A stretch of 64,000 nucleotides of DNA from a virus. Positions 7,724-16,274 of the stretch are shown here, piece after piece; position 1 is the first letter of the stretch; the number at the start of each line of letters is the position of its first letter. The notes below the pieces were generated by a model. The model saw only the letters and a program-made list of their open reading frames with translations, was not told where the DNA came from and ran no database searches. The translations under genes and the position numbers were made by a program. The stretch lies in the IMG/VR virus record IMGVR_UViG_3300031576_000007, positions 1 to 64,000 of that record; one strand, written 5' to 3'.

Positions 7724-7996
7724 ATGATAGCTAAGAAAGACTTAATAGATTTATGTTATTATGTAGGACATTGTAGAAATTCAAGAGTAGTTATGTGGGT
7801 TGAGGATAGACAAGTATTTATGTACATTAGAAGCAAGTTTGGGGTATATTTTCCTGAAACTATTAAACATCCTGATGATGAAAAAGTCTATGATGTATTC
7901 AGGCCATTTCATCGTATCGGTTTTGAGGATCTCTATGAAAAATTTAGGGAGATAACCACAATGGAAAAATATAAAGTTATTGACAGTGACTTCTAA
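7724..7996 (+). CDS. hypothetical protein, 90 aa
   Basis: The first gene after the repeat region. The 90-residue product is mixed alpha/beta and aromatic-rich (VGHCRNSRVVMWVEDRQVFMYI; FHRIGFEDLYEKFREI). A TATAAT at 7686-7691 lies upstream without a good -35. No family recognised. Confidence 0.5.
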   Translation: MIAKKDLIDLCYYVGHCRNSRVVMWVEDRQVFMYIRSKFGVYFPETIKHPDDEKVYDVFRPFHRIGFEDLYEKFREITTMEKYKVIDSDF

Positions 7997-8014
7997 TTGT
8001 GAGATAAAAGAGAT

Positions 8015-8554
8015 ATGACATACGCAGAACCTTCAGAAAGATGCAAAAGTTGTGGGTCACGTAAGTTTTGTATGAGAACAAATGGTTTATCATGCAGAGT
8101 ATGTGGGCAAATTATAAAGACGAAACCAGTTGAAAAGATTGAAGAATTTAACAATTTATTTGTTGTAAAAGGACCTAAGACTATATATTCACAGCATAAA
8201 GCATATGGTTTTTTTGTTCCAGAAGGAAAGTTTGCTATAGCCGCAGTTGAAATAGATAAGAAAGGGGCTCAAATAGAGGTATCAAGACTACCAATGGTTC
8301 TGGATAATGAATCATCAGCTAATAGTTTTGTTAAGTCTCTTAAGTTTGCTAACTTAGAAAAGCCCAAATTCTCACCAGAAGTTGAATTTGAAAAAGAAGG
8401 TACACAAGAAAAACAAGATAGAGTTTTTGAAGAGGGTCACGTAATATTTACATGTGATGAATGTTTGGGCATCTTCTCGGTTAACCCTGGTAAAATTGGA
8501 TGTTCTAGTAATTTATTAGGGTGCCCCCGCTGTGGAAATGTGATTACAAGATGA
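8015..8554 (+). CDS. protein with two zinc ribbons
   Basis: A 179-residue protein. The N-terminus has CKSCGSRKFC and CRVCG (about residues 10-31), and the C-terminus has CDECLGIFSV...CSSNLLGCPRCG, giving two zinc ribbons around a beta-rich middle. This is typical of phage nucleic-acid or protein-binding adaptors. It overlaps the next gene by four bases. No specific family. Confidence 0.55.
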   Translation: MTYAEPSERCKSCGSRKFCMRTNGLSCRVCGQIIKTKPVEKIEEFNNLFVVKGPKTIYSQHKAYGFFVPEGKFAIAAVEIDKKGAQIEVSRLPMVLDNESSANSFVKSLKFANLEKPKFSPEVEFEKEGTQEKQDRVFEEGHVIFTCDECLGIFSVNPGKIGCSSNLLGCPRCGNVITR

Positions 8555-8715
8555 ATGAAATTTTACAATTTATAGAGTATATTGGTTGCTTGGTTTGTGG
8601 TCAACATTGTATAAAGGATCGAATAGTTAAAGGCAACTTTTGTTCCACTGAATGTTTAAATGAATATAATCATATAGTGAGTGTTGATGAGCTAGAAAAA
8701 TCAGAGAAGTTGTAA
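8551..8715 (+). CDS. small Cys-rich protein
   Basis: ATG 8551 is chosen because it overlaps the preceding TGA (ATGA), giving 54 residues. The product has CLVCGQHC and CSTEC, a probable single zinc site of FCS/MYM-like layout. Function unknown. Confidence 0.5.
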   Translation: MNEILQFIEYIGCLVCGQHCIKDRIVKGNFCSTECLNEYNHIVSVDELEKSEKL

Positions 8716-8736
8716 TGTTAAAAAGGGAGTGCCAAA

Positions 8737-8793
8737 ATGATATTAATCGCAATGTTTATCATTGGTTTTGTTATAGGTAGGGTTATTCGTTGA
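8737..8793 (+). CDS. small membrane peptide, 18 aa
   Basis: Preceded by AAAGGGAG, the frame encodes MILIAMFIIGFVIGRVIR, a single hydrophobic helix with arginines. Its TGA overlaps the TTG start of the next gene (TTGA). The ribosome-binding site and coupling argue that it is translated. Confidence 0.4.
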   Translation: MILIAMFIIGFVIGRVIR

Positions 8794-9002
8794 GTTATAA
8801 AAAATGTGAAATAAGCATTTGTAGTAAACGTGCAGAAGACTTCACTATGCTAGTTGAAGATAATATAATATATCTGTGTAATTTACATTACAACGAATTA
8901 ATGAAGGAAATTGATCTGGTAAAAGATAAAGTAAGTAATATGAATGTTGATGAAATGATTGAAAGACCTAAAGAGTTAGAGGGTGGAAAAATTGTCCACT
9001 GA
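8790..9002 (+). CDS. hypothetical protein, 70 aa
   Basis: TTG 8790 overlaps the upstream TGA. The product has a Cys/His layout (CEISICSKRAEDF, YLCNLHY) that could bind zinc, then an acidic helical tail. No named family. Confidence 0.45.
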   Translation: MSYKKCEISICSKRAEDFTMLVEDNIIYLCNLHYNELMKEIDLVKDKVSNMNVDEMIERPKELEGGKIVH

Positions 9003-9011
9003 AAGGAATAA

Positions 9012-9329
9012 ATGAAGTCTAAAAAACCAGAAGTCATAGGAAGCAAATTTAATATGGGTAAACTTTCTATTGATAACTATACATTATTTGAGATGGGTTT
9101 AGTTAATATGGTTAGGATCGATGTTCTACAGCAAATAATACTTGAAGCACAACTTACTTCTGAAAAAGAATTAGCGGAAAAATTGGAATTCGGAGTTAAG
9201 CAATTAATGGAAAAAATTAAGGATGAAAAAATAAAGTTTGACGAAGAAATGAAAAAGATGATAATCAGAGTAAGAGAAGACAAGTTGAGTGAACTTCTAG
9301 AAAATGTAAAACCACAAGGGAGTTGTTAA
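9012..9329 (+). CDS. coiled-coil hypothetical protein
   Basis: A 105-residue protein after GAAAGGAATAA. Residues about 40-95 are strongly helical with heptad-like hydrophobics (KELAEKLEFGVKQLMEKIKD; FDEEMKKMIIRVRE), so a coiled coil is likely. Function unknown. Confidence 0.55.
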   Translation: MKSKKPEVIGSKFNMGKLSIDNYTLFEMGLVNMVRIDVLQQIILEAQLTSEKELAEKLEFGVKQLMEKIKDEKIKFDEEMKKMIIRVREDKLSELLENVKPQGSC

Positions 9330-9330
9330 T

Positions 9331-9831
9331 ATGAGGATAACCATCCAAAATAGGTGGGGTTTAATATTTTTGATTGTAGGAAACATTATTTTTGGGCTCC
9401 ATTATCGTGGTATAATCAAAAGGATTAGTAGTCTTGAGGATTCTATTCTATTACTTAAAAACCAAAACGTTTGTCCAGCCCCGTCAAAAGAGAATTTGAG
9501 ATCAGAAGATAATTCTTTTATTGACTTGGAACTTCTAAATGCTGTAATAATTGTAGAGAGTGGACATAACCCTAAAGCTTATAACGAGATAACGGGGGCT
9601 GTAGGATTACTACAATTAAGACCTATTGTGTATAAAACAATATGCGGCTTAACTAAAGAACAGGCTTTTGACCCCAAAATAAACATTGCTTGTGGTTCTC
9701 TTTACCTAAAACACTTACTGATTAGGTTTAAAGGTAATTTAGAAAAAGCTTTGTTATTTTATAACAACGGTGAAGTCACAATAAATGAAGATTATGCAAA
9801 AAACGTGATGGCAGTAGCAAAGAGTGATTGA
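9331..9831 (+). CDS. membrane-anchored lytic transglycosylase (SLT-like)
   Basis: A 166-residue protein with an N-terminal membrane helix (WGLIFLIVGNIIFGLH) and then an SLT domain. The catalytic Glu sits in VIIVESGHNPKAYN, followed by GAVGLLQLRP and YNNG near the end, the classic ES-GxMQ-YNxG pattern. Such enzymes cleave glycan strands of peptidoglycan, so the domain should face the periplasm. It could act in entry, cell-wall remodelling or lysis. Short for the family but all motifs are present. A promoter overlaps its 3' end. Confidence 0.8.
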   Translation: MRITIQNRWGLIFLIVGNIIFGLHYRGIIKRISSLEDSILLLKNQNVCPAPSKENLRSEDNSFIDLELLNAVIIVESGHNPKAYNEITGAVGLLQLRPIVYKTICGLTKEQAFDPKINIACGSLYLKHLLIRFKGNLEKALLFYNNGEVTINEDYAKNVMAVAKSD

Positions 9832-9856
9832 CATTTTATTAGCAAAATGATACAAT
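9828..9856 (+). promoter_or_regulatory. sigma70-type promoter for the MoxR/VWA operon
   Basis: TTGACA at 9828-9833, a 17-nt spacer, and TACAAT at 9851-9856. It straddles the end of the transglycosylase gene and lies 24 nt upstream of the MoxR-like gene, whose ATG is preceded by AGAAAGG. One mismatch to the consensus. Confidence 0.7.
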
Positions 9857-9880
9857 AAGAAACTATAAGAAAGGTATATA

Positions 9881-10999
9881 ATGGCTAGTATTTCCACTGT
9901 TATGAAAATTCTTGAAGCAAGCAGACTTTCTGGTGTGGCTATATGGGTTTGGGGGGCTCATGGTTGTGGGAAGAGTGAAACTGTTATGGGTGCAAGCGAT
10001 AAACTGCATATAAATACAATTGACATTAGATCTGCATTAACAGAAGCGGGGGATTGGCTGGGTTTACCAGCTACTTCTAGAGACTCACAAGGTAAAGCGA
10101 TTGCTGAGTATTACATGTCTTCCTTTCTCCCCCAAGATCCTAACTGGAAGGGGTTTATCTTCCTTGATGAGCTTAATAGAGCGAGACCAGATGTGTTAAA
10201 TTGTGTGTTCCAATTAGTTTTAAACCGTAGAATCATGAATCATTATATGTTACCAGCTGGTGCTACTATTGTAGCTGCTGGTAACCCCTCTGATGATGAT
10301 TATCAAGTAACTGATGTTGACCCAGCCCTTCTTAGTAGATTTTGCCATATCTCCTTAACTTCTCCCCGTGAAGAATGGCTTAGTTACGCAAAAACAAATG
10401 TCAGGGACGATATACGTTCTTTTATTTCTTCGTCTGACGCAAAGACATTAGACCACAAAGTAAAAGAGTTTGATATCAGTTTGATTACCCCAAATAGAAG
10501 AGGTTGGACTATGCTCTCAAAAATGGTTGATGCTCTTGAAAAACTAGGGTACTTAGATGAATGTTTAATTGATGTTGCTTCTGGTTTAATAGGTTCTAAC
10601 TTTGCGGTTCAGTTTGAACAATTCAGAAATTCAAGTTATGCTAGAATCGATGTTGACAAGATACTTCCTGCATACGAATCTATAAGAGATCAAGTAAAAA
10701 AGTTTGTTGAAGATGGTAGATTGCCGGAACAAGCAGAAGCAATAGAAATACTTTTTGAAAAGATCAAATTGAATGATGAAAAAGTTGTGGAGGATAACAA
10801 ACAGTTTAAAAACTTGATGATGTTTGTGACAGATATTGCTCAAGACGTAGCTTATCATGCCGCGCAAAAGATTACTGAAAGATGTCCTCATATCATGACC
10901 AAAATACTCGATGGAGTACAAAAAAAAGAAGAATACTCACTAAAGTTTTTTAATGTAATACAAGATCTACATAATATTGGAAGGGGTAAACAAAAATGA
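9881..10999 (+). CDS. MoxR-like AAA+ ATPase
   Basis: A 372-residue AAA+ protein with Walker A WGAHGCGKSE (about residues 23-33), Walker B FLDELNRA (about 93-100), a sensor-like AAGNP and VDPALLSRF. The order matches MoxR-type ATPases. These work as chaperone-like remodelling machines together with VWA-domain proteins. The VWA partner is two genes downstream and the operon has its own promoter. The C-terminal helical half is less conserved. The target is unknown. Confidence 0.85.
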   Translation: MASISTVMKILEASRLSGVAIWVWGAHGCGKSETVMGASDKLHINTIDIRSALTEAGDWLGLPATSRDSQGKAIAEYYMSSFLPQDPNWKGFIFLDELNRARPDVLNCVFQLVLNRRIMNHYMLPAGATIVAAGNPSDDDYQVTDVDPALLSRFCHISLTSPREEWLSYAKTNVRDDIRSFISSSDAKTLDHKVKEFDISLITPNRRGWTMLSKMVDALEKLGYLDECLIDVASGLIGSNFAVQFEQFRNSSYARIDVDKILPAYESIRDQVKKFVEDGRLPEQAEAIEILFEKIKLNDEKVVEDNKQFKNLMMFVTDIAQDVAYHAAQKITERCPHIMTKILDGVQKKEEYSLKFFNVIQDLHNIGRGKQK

Positions 11000-11349
11000 A
11001 AAAGACAGAGTTAGAGAATATAACTAAAGAAACTTTCAAAGGACTACTTTCAATTCTTAAATCATCAAAAAACTTTATAGTAGGGGAAGCTCCTTTAGTT
11101 GCAAAAGAAATTGTATTAGCGGAAAGGGTGAGTAGTATATTTTGGGTTACTGGTTCTTTCTTGCTTATTTCATGTGGTTATTTGATATTATATTTCACTT
11201 TTACAAGTGAGGCAAAAGAAATGGGTTTAGTAGTAGGTATAGCGATTGGTATCATAGGACCAGCTACTTTAATTCACAATTTGTATAATCTTGTACTAAC
11301 TTTCGTAGCACCGCGAATTGTAATGAATAAACATGGTGATGGATTATGA
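10996..11349 (+). CDS. hypothetical membrane protein between MoxR and VWA genes
   Basis: A 117-residue protein overlapping the ATPase stop (ATGA). Two membrane helices (SIFWVTGSFLLISCGYLILYF and GLVVGIAIGIIGPATLI) follow an amphipathic N-terminus. Its place inside the MoxR-VWA operon suggests that it tethers the complex to the membrane, but no family is recognised. Confidence 0.6.
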   Translation: MKKTELENITKETFKGLLSILKSSKNFIVGEAPLVAKEIVLAERVSSIFWVTGSFLLISCGYLILYFTFTSEAKEMGLVVGIAIGIIGPATLIHNLYNLVLTFVAPRIVMNKHGDGL

Positions 11350-11522
11350 CTCTAGAAGACTTTGAAAAAGAGTTCAGAAATATTCTTAACGAAACCCATA
11401 ACTACGATGCTCTTAGAGATGAGATGGACGTGGAATATGCTGTAACAACTGCGTGGTTAGCATTTGGAAGGCTTAATGTCAAAAGAATTGCAAAAGAAGA
11501 ATCAGACAAAAACAGAAATTGA
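11346..11522 (+). CDS. hypothetical acidic protein, 58 aa
   Basis: ATG 11346 overlaps the previous TGA (ATGA). The frame runs to TGA 11520-11522 and overlaps the next gene by 47 nt. The product is helical and acidic (MTLEDFEKEFRNILNE; VEYAVTTAWLAFGRL). The overlap is unusually long, so the C-terminal part may be fortuitous, but a start-stop overlap supports translation. Confidence 0.4.
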   Translation: MTLEDFEKEFRNILNETHNYDALRDEMDVEYAVTTAWLAFGRLNVKRIAKEESDKNRN

Positions 11523-14046
11523 AGTTCTCTTAACTGAATTTGAAAAAAAATATGAGGAAGCAAGAGAAAAGGCTAATAAATATTTAACTGCTGCTGTGTA
11601 TTCCTTACTTCAAAGTCATGCATTTATTGGTCACATACTTCAAATGCTAAACAGAAAAATAGATATGTCTGTTCCTACTGCCGCAGTAGGGGTTATAAAT
11701 AATAAATACACCCTATTCATCAATCCATTTTTTTATTCTTCATTAACTATTGAAGAAGCCATAGCAATATTGCGTCATGAATGCTATCACCTTATTTGCG
11801 ATCATTTAAAACGAATAAAAGAATGTGACCCTAATATTTGGAGTATTGCATGTTTACCCGCTGGAGAACTAATTACTGGTGTTAATAAATGTATAGAACT
11901 AGTTTCTAATAATGAGATGGTACTATCTTCAAGCGGGTATACTAGAGTTTCTAATACTATGAATAGAAACTATTCAGGAAACTTATTTACAATTAAAGCA
12001 AGTGGTTGTTTACCAATAAGAGTAACAGATGAACATCCGATAAAAGTCAAAGAGAGGAAACAAATAAAAAAATACCCTATTATATTTTCTAAAGGAGAAG
12101 TTTGGAAAGAGGCGAATAAACTAAGAGAAAAAGTTGACTACGTATTAATTCCAAAACTTAAAGGCAATACAAATATAGATAAAATTAATTTAGATGAGTT
12201 TATTATGCACTCTTCAATTAACAGAACAGAAATATCTAATAGATGTATGATTAGAGAGCTTAAGGTTGATAATGATTTAGCTTGGATATTAGGTTTATAC
12301 ACCGCTGAAGGAAGTAGAGCAACAAAAAATAACAATAGCTTAGATTTTTCTTTATCTTCTAAAGAAACAAATCTTCACGATAATATAAAAACTTATTTTT
12401 CAAATTTAGGATACAGCGTTAGATGTTATATTAGAAATAATAGTGCTAAAGTTACCGCTCAGTCTACAATACTCTCAAGAGCATTTGAAAAATGGTGTGG
12501 TAAAGGCGCTCACAATAAAAAAATTCCAGATTTCATTTTGAACCATAATGATCTTTCACTAGTTAAGTCTTTTATTGATGGGTATATAGAAGGTGATGGG
12601 TGTTATAAGAAACGAGATAGTTTTTTAAGTGGAACAGTAAGTAAAACGCTGGCTTTACAATTACAGCTATCATATGCTAGAATGGGGAAATTTGCTTCTG
12701 TTAGACAATCAAACAGAGGCGAACGATTATTAAGAGGCAAAATTCTTAAACCATACACTATTTTTGAGATAGAATATATACCTATTCATTCAAGCAAAAG
12801 ATTATTTAAAAATTATACTATAAAAAGTACAAACCATAGATGGAAAGATTTTGGTAATTATTTAGGTGTACCAATTACTTCTATTACTAGCACCCCTTTT
12901 AATGGTAGAGTTTATAATTTAGAAACAGAATCACACGAGTTTGCAGTTAGTAATTTAATCACTCACAACTGTGATATGGCAATAAATATTTTTATCCCCA
13001 ATCTGCCAAAATTTGATCACAAAACGGCGGTAGAAGATGGAATGAAGAGACACGGACTATTAGAAGAAGATATGAAGAAACATTTACCAAAACCGGATAT
13101 GGACGGTAAATGTACCTCTGCTCTTTTACCTAGACATTTTAATATGCCAGATGGTAGAACTGCTGAATGGTATTATAAAACTATAATGAATGACCCAAAA
13201 TTAAGAGATAAATTTAAATCTAAGAAGATATTAATAAAAGTATACGAACCTAATGAAGAAAATAATAGTGGGAGTAAAGAAAACCCACAAAGCCTGAAAG
13301 ATCAATTAGATAGTGGAAGAGCTATTTTGGATGTACAAAGTGATGGTGACCACAATAAATGGCAACAATGCCAGGCGCACTCTCAGCAATTGATAGATGA
13401 AGAGTTAAAAAGGATTATAAGAGAGGCAAAAGACTTAGCTCCAAAAAGCTTTTCTACTCTTCCAGGGGATATGGTAAGCACAATACAAAACTTTCTAAAA
13501 AGTAAAAATAATTGGAAAGGAGTATTAAGATCTTGGATTCAACGCGCTACTGAAGTTCTAAGAGTTAATACAAGAAAAAGACCTTCTAGGAGATATGGGA
13601 TTATTTACCCAGGTCAACGTTCAGATTTTAGGTTAAATTTATCTGTGGTTGCTGACTCTAGTGGTTCTATCTCAGATAAAGATCTAGCTCTTATGGGGGG
13701 TGAAATAAATAGATTATTCGAAACAAAGATGGCTAACATAACTGTAATCGTAGGTGATTATGTTGTACAAAAAGTAACCAAAATGACCAAACTACTTACT
13801 CCAAAAGATTTTAAGTTCCCAGGAAGGGGAGGGACAAATGCTCAACCATGGTTAGAGGAAGCTGACAAACAAAACGCTGACGCTGTTATAATATTAACTG
13901 ACGGTGAATTTGATTATAAGCTAAAACGACCAAAATGCTTGGTGTTGTGGGCTCTAACGACTCGGGGAATTGAAGAGGAGAATTTTAAATCAAGAGTCCC
14001 ATTCGGGAAAGTTATAAAACTTTCACAAGAGGAAAAAAATGGCTAA
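11476..14046 (+). CDS. DUF2201-like metallopeptidase/VWA protein precursor containing an intein
   Basis: An 856-residue precursor; 483 residues remain after removal of the 373-residue intein. The N-extein has a zinc-metallopeptidase-like HECYHLICDH (HExxH...H, about residues 100-109). The C-extein carries a VWA fold with the MIDAS motif VVADSSGSIS and later LTDGEFD, plus a linker rich in K/S. This layout matches DUF2201 proteins (putative metallopeptidase plus VWA-like domain) that pair with MoxR ATPases, as here. ATG 11476 is preferred to the in-frame TTG 11464 because GGAAGG lies 8 nt upstream. The intein interrupts IWSIA/CDMAIN just after the metal site. Confidence 0.85.
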   Translation: MSKELQKKNQTKTEIEVLLTEFEKKYEEAREKANKYLTAAVYSLLQSHAFIGHILQMLNRKIDMSVPTAAVGVINNKYTLFINPFFYSSLTIEEAIAILRHECYHLICDHLKRIKECDPNIWSIACLPAGELITGVNKCIELVSNNEMVLSSSGYTRVSNTMNRNYSGNLFTIKASGCLPIRVTDEHPIKVKERKQIKKYPIIFSKGEVWKEANKLREKVDYVLIPKLKGNTNIDKINLDEFIMHSSINRTEISNRCMIRELKVDNDLAWILGLYTAEGSRATKNNNSLDFSLSSKETNLHDNIKTYFSNLGYSVRCYIRNNSAKVTAQSTILSRAFEKWCGKGAHNKKIPDFILNHNDLSLVKSFIDGYIEGDGCYKKRDSFLSGTVSKTLALQLQLSYARMGKFASVRQSNRGERLLRGKILKPYTIFEIEYIPIHSSKRLFKNYTIKSTNHRWKDFGNYLGVPITSITSTPFNGRVYNLETESHEFAVSNLITHNCDMAINIFIPNLPKFDHKTAVEDGMKRHGLLEEDMKKHLPKPDMDGKCTSALLPRHFNMPDGRTAEWYYKTIMNDPKLRDKFKSKKILIKVYEPNEENNSGSKENPQSLKDQLDSGRAILDVQSDGDHNKWQQCQAHSQQLIDEELKRIIREAKDLAPKSFSTLPGDMVSTIQNFLKSKNNWKGVLRSWIQRATEVLRVNTRKRPSRRYGIIYPGQRSDFRLNLSVVADSSGSISDKDLALMGGEINRLFETKMANITVIVGDYVVQKVTKMTKLLTPKDFKFPGRGGTNAQPWLEEADKQNADAVIILTDGEFDYKLKRPKCLVLWALTTRGIEEENFKSRVPFGKVIKLSQEEKNG
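11851..12969 (+). mobile_element. intein with LAGLIDADG endonuclease in the VWA/metallopeptidase gene
   Basis: 373 residues from Cys1 (CLPAGELITG) to the terminal THN, followed by Cys+1 of the C-extein. Block B has VTDEHPI (TxxH) and block F/G has YNLETESHEF...LITHN. Two LAGLIDADG helices are visible, LGLYTAEGS and FIDGYIEGDG, each with an acidic residue, so the homing endonuclease looks intact. Splicing would join IWSIA to CDMAIN. Confidence 0.9.
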
Positions 14047-14371
14047 TTTTGGACCACCTAAATTTAAAAAAGAAGGAACAGAAACAGATAGATTTAGCGG
14101 AGGTGAAAAATACAACTATCCTAAACAAAGAGATCCTAGAACAGAAGCTATAGGAGTATTCAAATCTTTTGTTGTGCAAATGACACAAAAGAAAAAAAAT
14201 CCTGATGAAATTGTGGTATTCGTAAAAAATCCAACTCCCCTTAACTACGGGTTTAAAGATACAAATGAAGTAAGAGATGTAATATTCGTTCAGATATTAA
14301 AATTTACTAGCTTGGAGGAAAGATTAAAAATATTAGAAGAGCTATACGATTCTGGTAATTTAGGTTTTTAA
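14039..14371 (+). CDS. hypothetical protein of the MoxR/VWA operon
   Basis: A 110-residue soluble protein overlapping the VWA gene end by 8 nt, with GAGG in the upstream coding end as ribosome-binding site. The N-terminus is proline/charge rich and probably disordered (PPKFKKEGTETDRFSGGEKY); the rest is alpha/beta. No family recognised. Confidence 0.5.
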   Translation: MANFGPPKFKKEGTETDRFSGGEKYNYPKQRDPRTEAIGVFKSFVVQMTQKKKNPDEIVVFVKNPTPLNYGFKDTNEVRDVIFVQILKFTSLEERLKILEELYDSGNLGF

Positions 14372-14395
14372 CTGTTACAATTAGAAGGGGCTGCG

Positions 14396-14869
14396 ATGAT
14401 ATTTAGGATTATAGACCTTCGAAAAAAAACAATGTCACAAGCTCGTAAAATAATGAAAAGACTTAGACAGTTTCGTGAAGATAAACATATTACTAAACCA
14501 ATTAATTTTTTGTTACCTTCAAAACACGAGAGAAGCAGAAGAAATAAAGTATTCCAAATTGAGAAGATATACCAACGTTGCCCTTATTGTAGTAGTCCAC
14601 TTCAACAAACGGAGAGCGGGATAAAGTGCACCCAATCTAATATAAGAAAAGTTATAAGGGATATTGAAGACACAAAAAGAAGGTGGGGTAAGAATGCTGA
14701 ATTGTTCCTATCTAAAAGAGCAAATAGATTTTACGATGAATATACTTATGCTGGCAGAGATATGTCATGTGAATATGTGTTTGGTAATGAAGAGCATAGA
14801 TTTATGGTGCGACCAAGGATATTAATGAAGGGTGTGGATAGAAAAAAGATATTCGGTGGGAGTACTTAA
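14396..14869 (+). CDS. basic zinc-ribbon protein
   Basis: A 157-residue, very basic protein with RCPYCSSPL...IKCTQ, a probable zinc site, in the middle. The flanks are rich in Lys/Arg (RKIMKRLRQFRED; IRDIEDTKRRWGK), which suggests RNA or DNA contact. An inner ATG (14432) is an alternative start. Its TAA is followed at once, in the same frame, by the next gene. Confidence 0.5.
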   Translation: MIFRIIDLRKKTMSQARKIMKRLRQFREDKHITKPINFLLPSKHERSRRNKVFQIEKIYQRCPYCSSPLQQTESGIKCTQSNIRKVIRDIEDTKRRWGKNAELFLSKRANRFYDEYTYAGRDMSCEYVFGNEEHRFMVRPRILMKGVDRKKIFGGST

Positions 14870-15349
14870 TTGAAAGGGTATACTAAATTTAAAGTTGGGG
14901 ATATAGTAAGTGGAATTTACTTAGTAACTCCTGGTGCATTAGAGATCAATAAGATAGATTTAGTCAAACATGAAAAAATCTCTATTACACAGAAAGAAGC
15001 GGGGGCTAAGCTTAGAGATTTTCTAGGAGCACTGACAAAGCCTCACGGTAAGCTTATTCCAGTAGGACACAATGTTTCATTTGATATAGATCAAATTACA
15101 GGACCTAACGGTATTATTACTAAAAAAGATTGGGAACTTTATACTAGCTACCGAACTTTAGATATTGCTGTTGTAGGTAGGTTTTTAGTTATATCAGGTC
15201 TCCTTCCAGAAGCTAGTAACCTTGAATCTTATGCAAAACTTTTTAAGTTAGACACAACTAACTTGCATACAACTAAACAAGACACTCTTTTAACTATAAA
15301 TATTCTAAAAGAGATGTTTAAAAGGGTAGTATTAAAAAATGAAAAGTAG
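14870..15349 (+). CDS. DnaQ-like exonuclease lacking motif I
   Basis: A 159-residue protein from a TTG start directly after the previous stop. It matches the middle and end of DEDD 3'-5' exonucleases: ALEINKIDL, VGHNVSFDID (ExoII) and the HTTKQDTLLT end (H-x4-D, ExoIII). The N-terminal beta strand with DxE (ExoI), normally about 30 residues further upstream, is missing, and the preceding in-frame sequence is another protein ending in TAA. Either the gene is truncated and inactive, or it relies on an unusual metal site. Confidence 0.6.
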   Translation: MKGYTKFKVGDIVSGIYLVTPGALEINKIDLVKHEKISITQKEAGAKLRDFLGALTKPHGKLIPVGHNVSFDIDQITGPNGIITKKDWELYTSYRTLDIAVVGRFLVISGLLPEASNLESYAKLFKLDTTNLHTTKQDTLLTINILKEMFKRVVLKNEK

Positions 15350-15689
15350 CATAAACGACACAGAGGAGAATGAAGTAACAGTAAAGAGACTATTGTATTC
15401 AGCATTTGATGCCGAATGCGGCTGTTGTTGTTATGTATCTAAAGTCGTTCCGGTAATAAATTTTATAGACACTTCCAAGAGTATATCTACAATAGAGTTG
15501 ACAATTGGTGATTGGTGTGGTAAACAACACATACCAGGCTTAATGAGTGAAAAATTTTATCTAAGTGCCTATGAATTTATGGAAAATATTCATAACCAAT
15601 GGGGCACAACAAAATTAATATACAATACTGCCAGAACTTTGCAATTAAAAGTCTCAATGAGAGATAAAGATGAAATTAACTTGGTTTGA
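15339..15689 (+). CDS. hypothetical protein, 116 aa
   Basis: Overlaps the exonuclease-like gene by 11 nt and the next gene by 20 nt. The product is beta-rich with CGCCCYVSKVV and GDWCGKQHIPGL. It looks like a single compact domain, but I recognise no family. Confidence 0.5.
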   Translation: MKSSINDTEENEVTVKRLLYSAFDAECGCCCYVSKVVPVINFIDTSKSISTIELTIGDWCGKQHIPGLMSEKFYLSAYEFMENIHNQWGTTKLIYNTARTLQLKVSMRDKDEINLV

Positions 15690-16038
15690 TTTACATAAAA
15701 AGTATTCTATAAGTGATGAAAGATACCCTCTGTCTAAAAGGGACATATCATTAGGTAGAATAAAAGAATTAATAAATAAAGATGAAGATTATTTTCTATG
15801 CCTTAGAAATAGAAAGAGGGGTGAGATATACAGGCACAAAGGTGATGGATCTTTGTGGGCTGTATATATAAGACCTTCTAAAACTTGGAAAAAACAAAAA
15901 ACTATATGGGGTCAGATTGATAAGATGGGGTTAGAACTAAAACAAGAGAATGACGTAGAAGCGGTATGGGTATTCTCTTCCAATGTTTTTGATCAAGTGG
16001 CTTCAATATTAAAAATAAGGAAAAAGAAAGTAAAATGA
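15670..16038 (+). CDS. hypothetical protein, 122 aa
   Basis: Starts inside the end of the previous gene (GAGATAAAG ATG) and ends in an ATGA overlap. Aromatic and basic (LTWFDLHKKYSISDERYP; VYIRPSKTWKKQKTIWG), alpha/beta. No family. Confidence 0.5.
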   Translation: MKLTWFDLHKKYSISDERYPLSKRDISLGRIKELINKDEDYFLCLRNRKRGEIYRHKGDGSLWAVYIRPSKTWKKQKTIWGQIDKMGLELKQENDVEAVWVFSSNVFDQVASILKIRKKKVK

Positions 16039-16274
16039 ATAAAATTAAATGTAGTATAAATGGTTGTCGAAACGTAATGGATGTAAAATCAGGGGAAGTC
16101 AGGGGGGTTAAGTTCTACAAGAAACTTAGAGATAAAGACAATAATGTCTTTTATGAAAAAGAAGGTCATAGATTTGTTTGTATTTACCATGACTATTTAT
16201 TAAGGAAAAAGAAGATCAGACCGACATTAGATTGGGTTTATGGCAGAAAACAGACTCAACAGGATAATCAATGA
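16035..16274 (+). CDS. hypothetical protein with zinc-site layout
   Basis: A 79-residue protein with KCSINGCRN near the start and FVCIYHDYLL later. This is a CxxxxC...CxxxH pattern seen in small phage zinc-binding proteins. ATGA overlaps on both sides place it in one translational unit. Function unknown. Confidence 0.5.
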   Translation: MNKIKCSINGCRNVMDVKSGEVRGVKFYKKLRDKDNNVFYEKEGHRFVCIYHDYLLRKKKIRPTLDWVYGRKQTQQDNQ

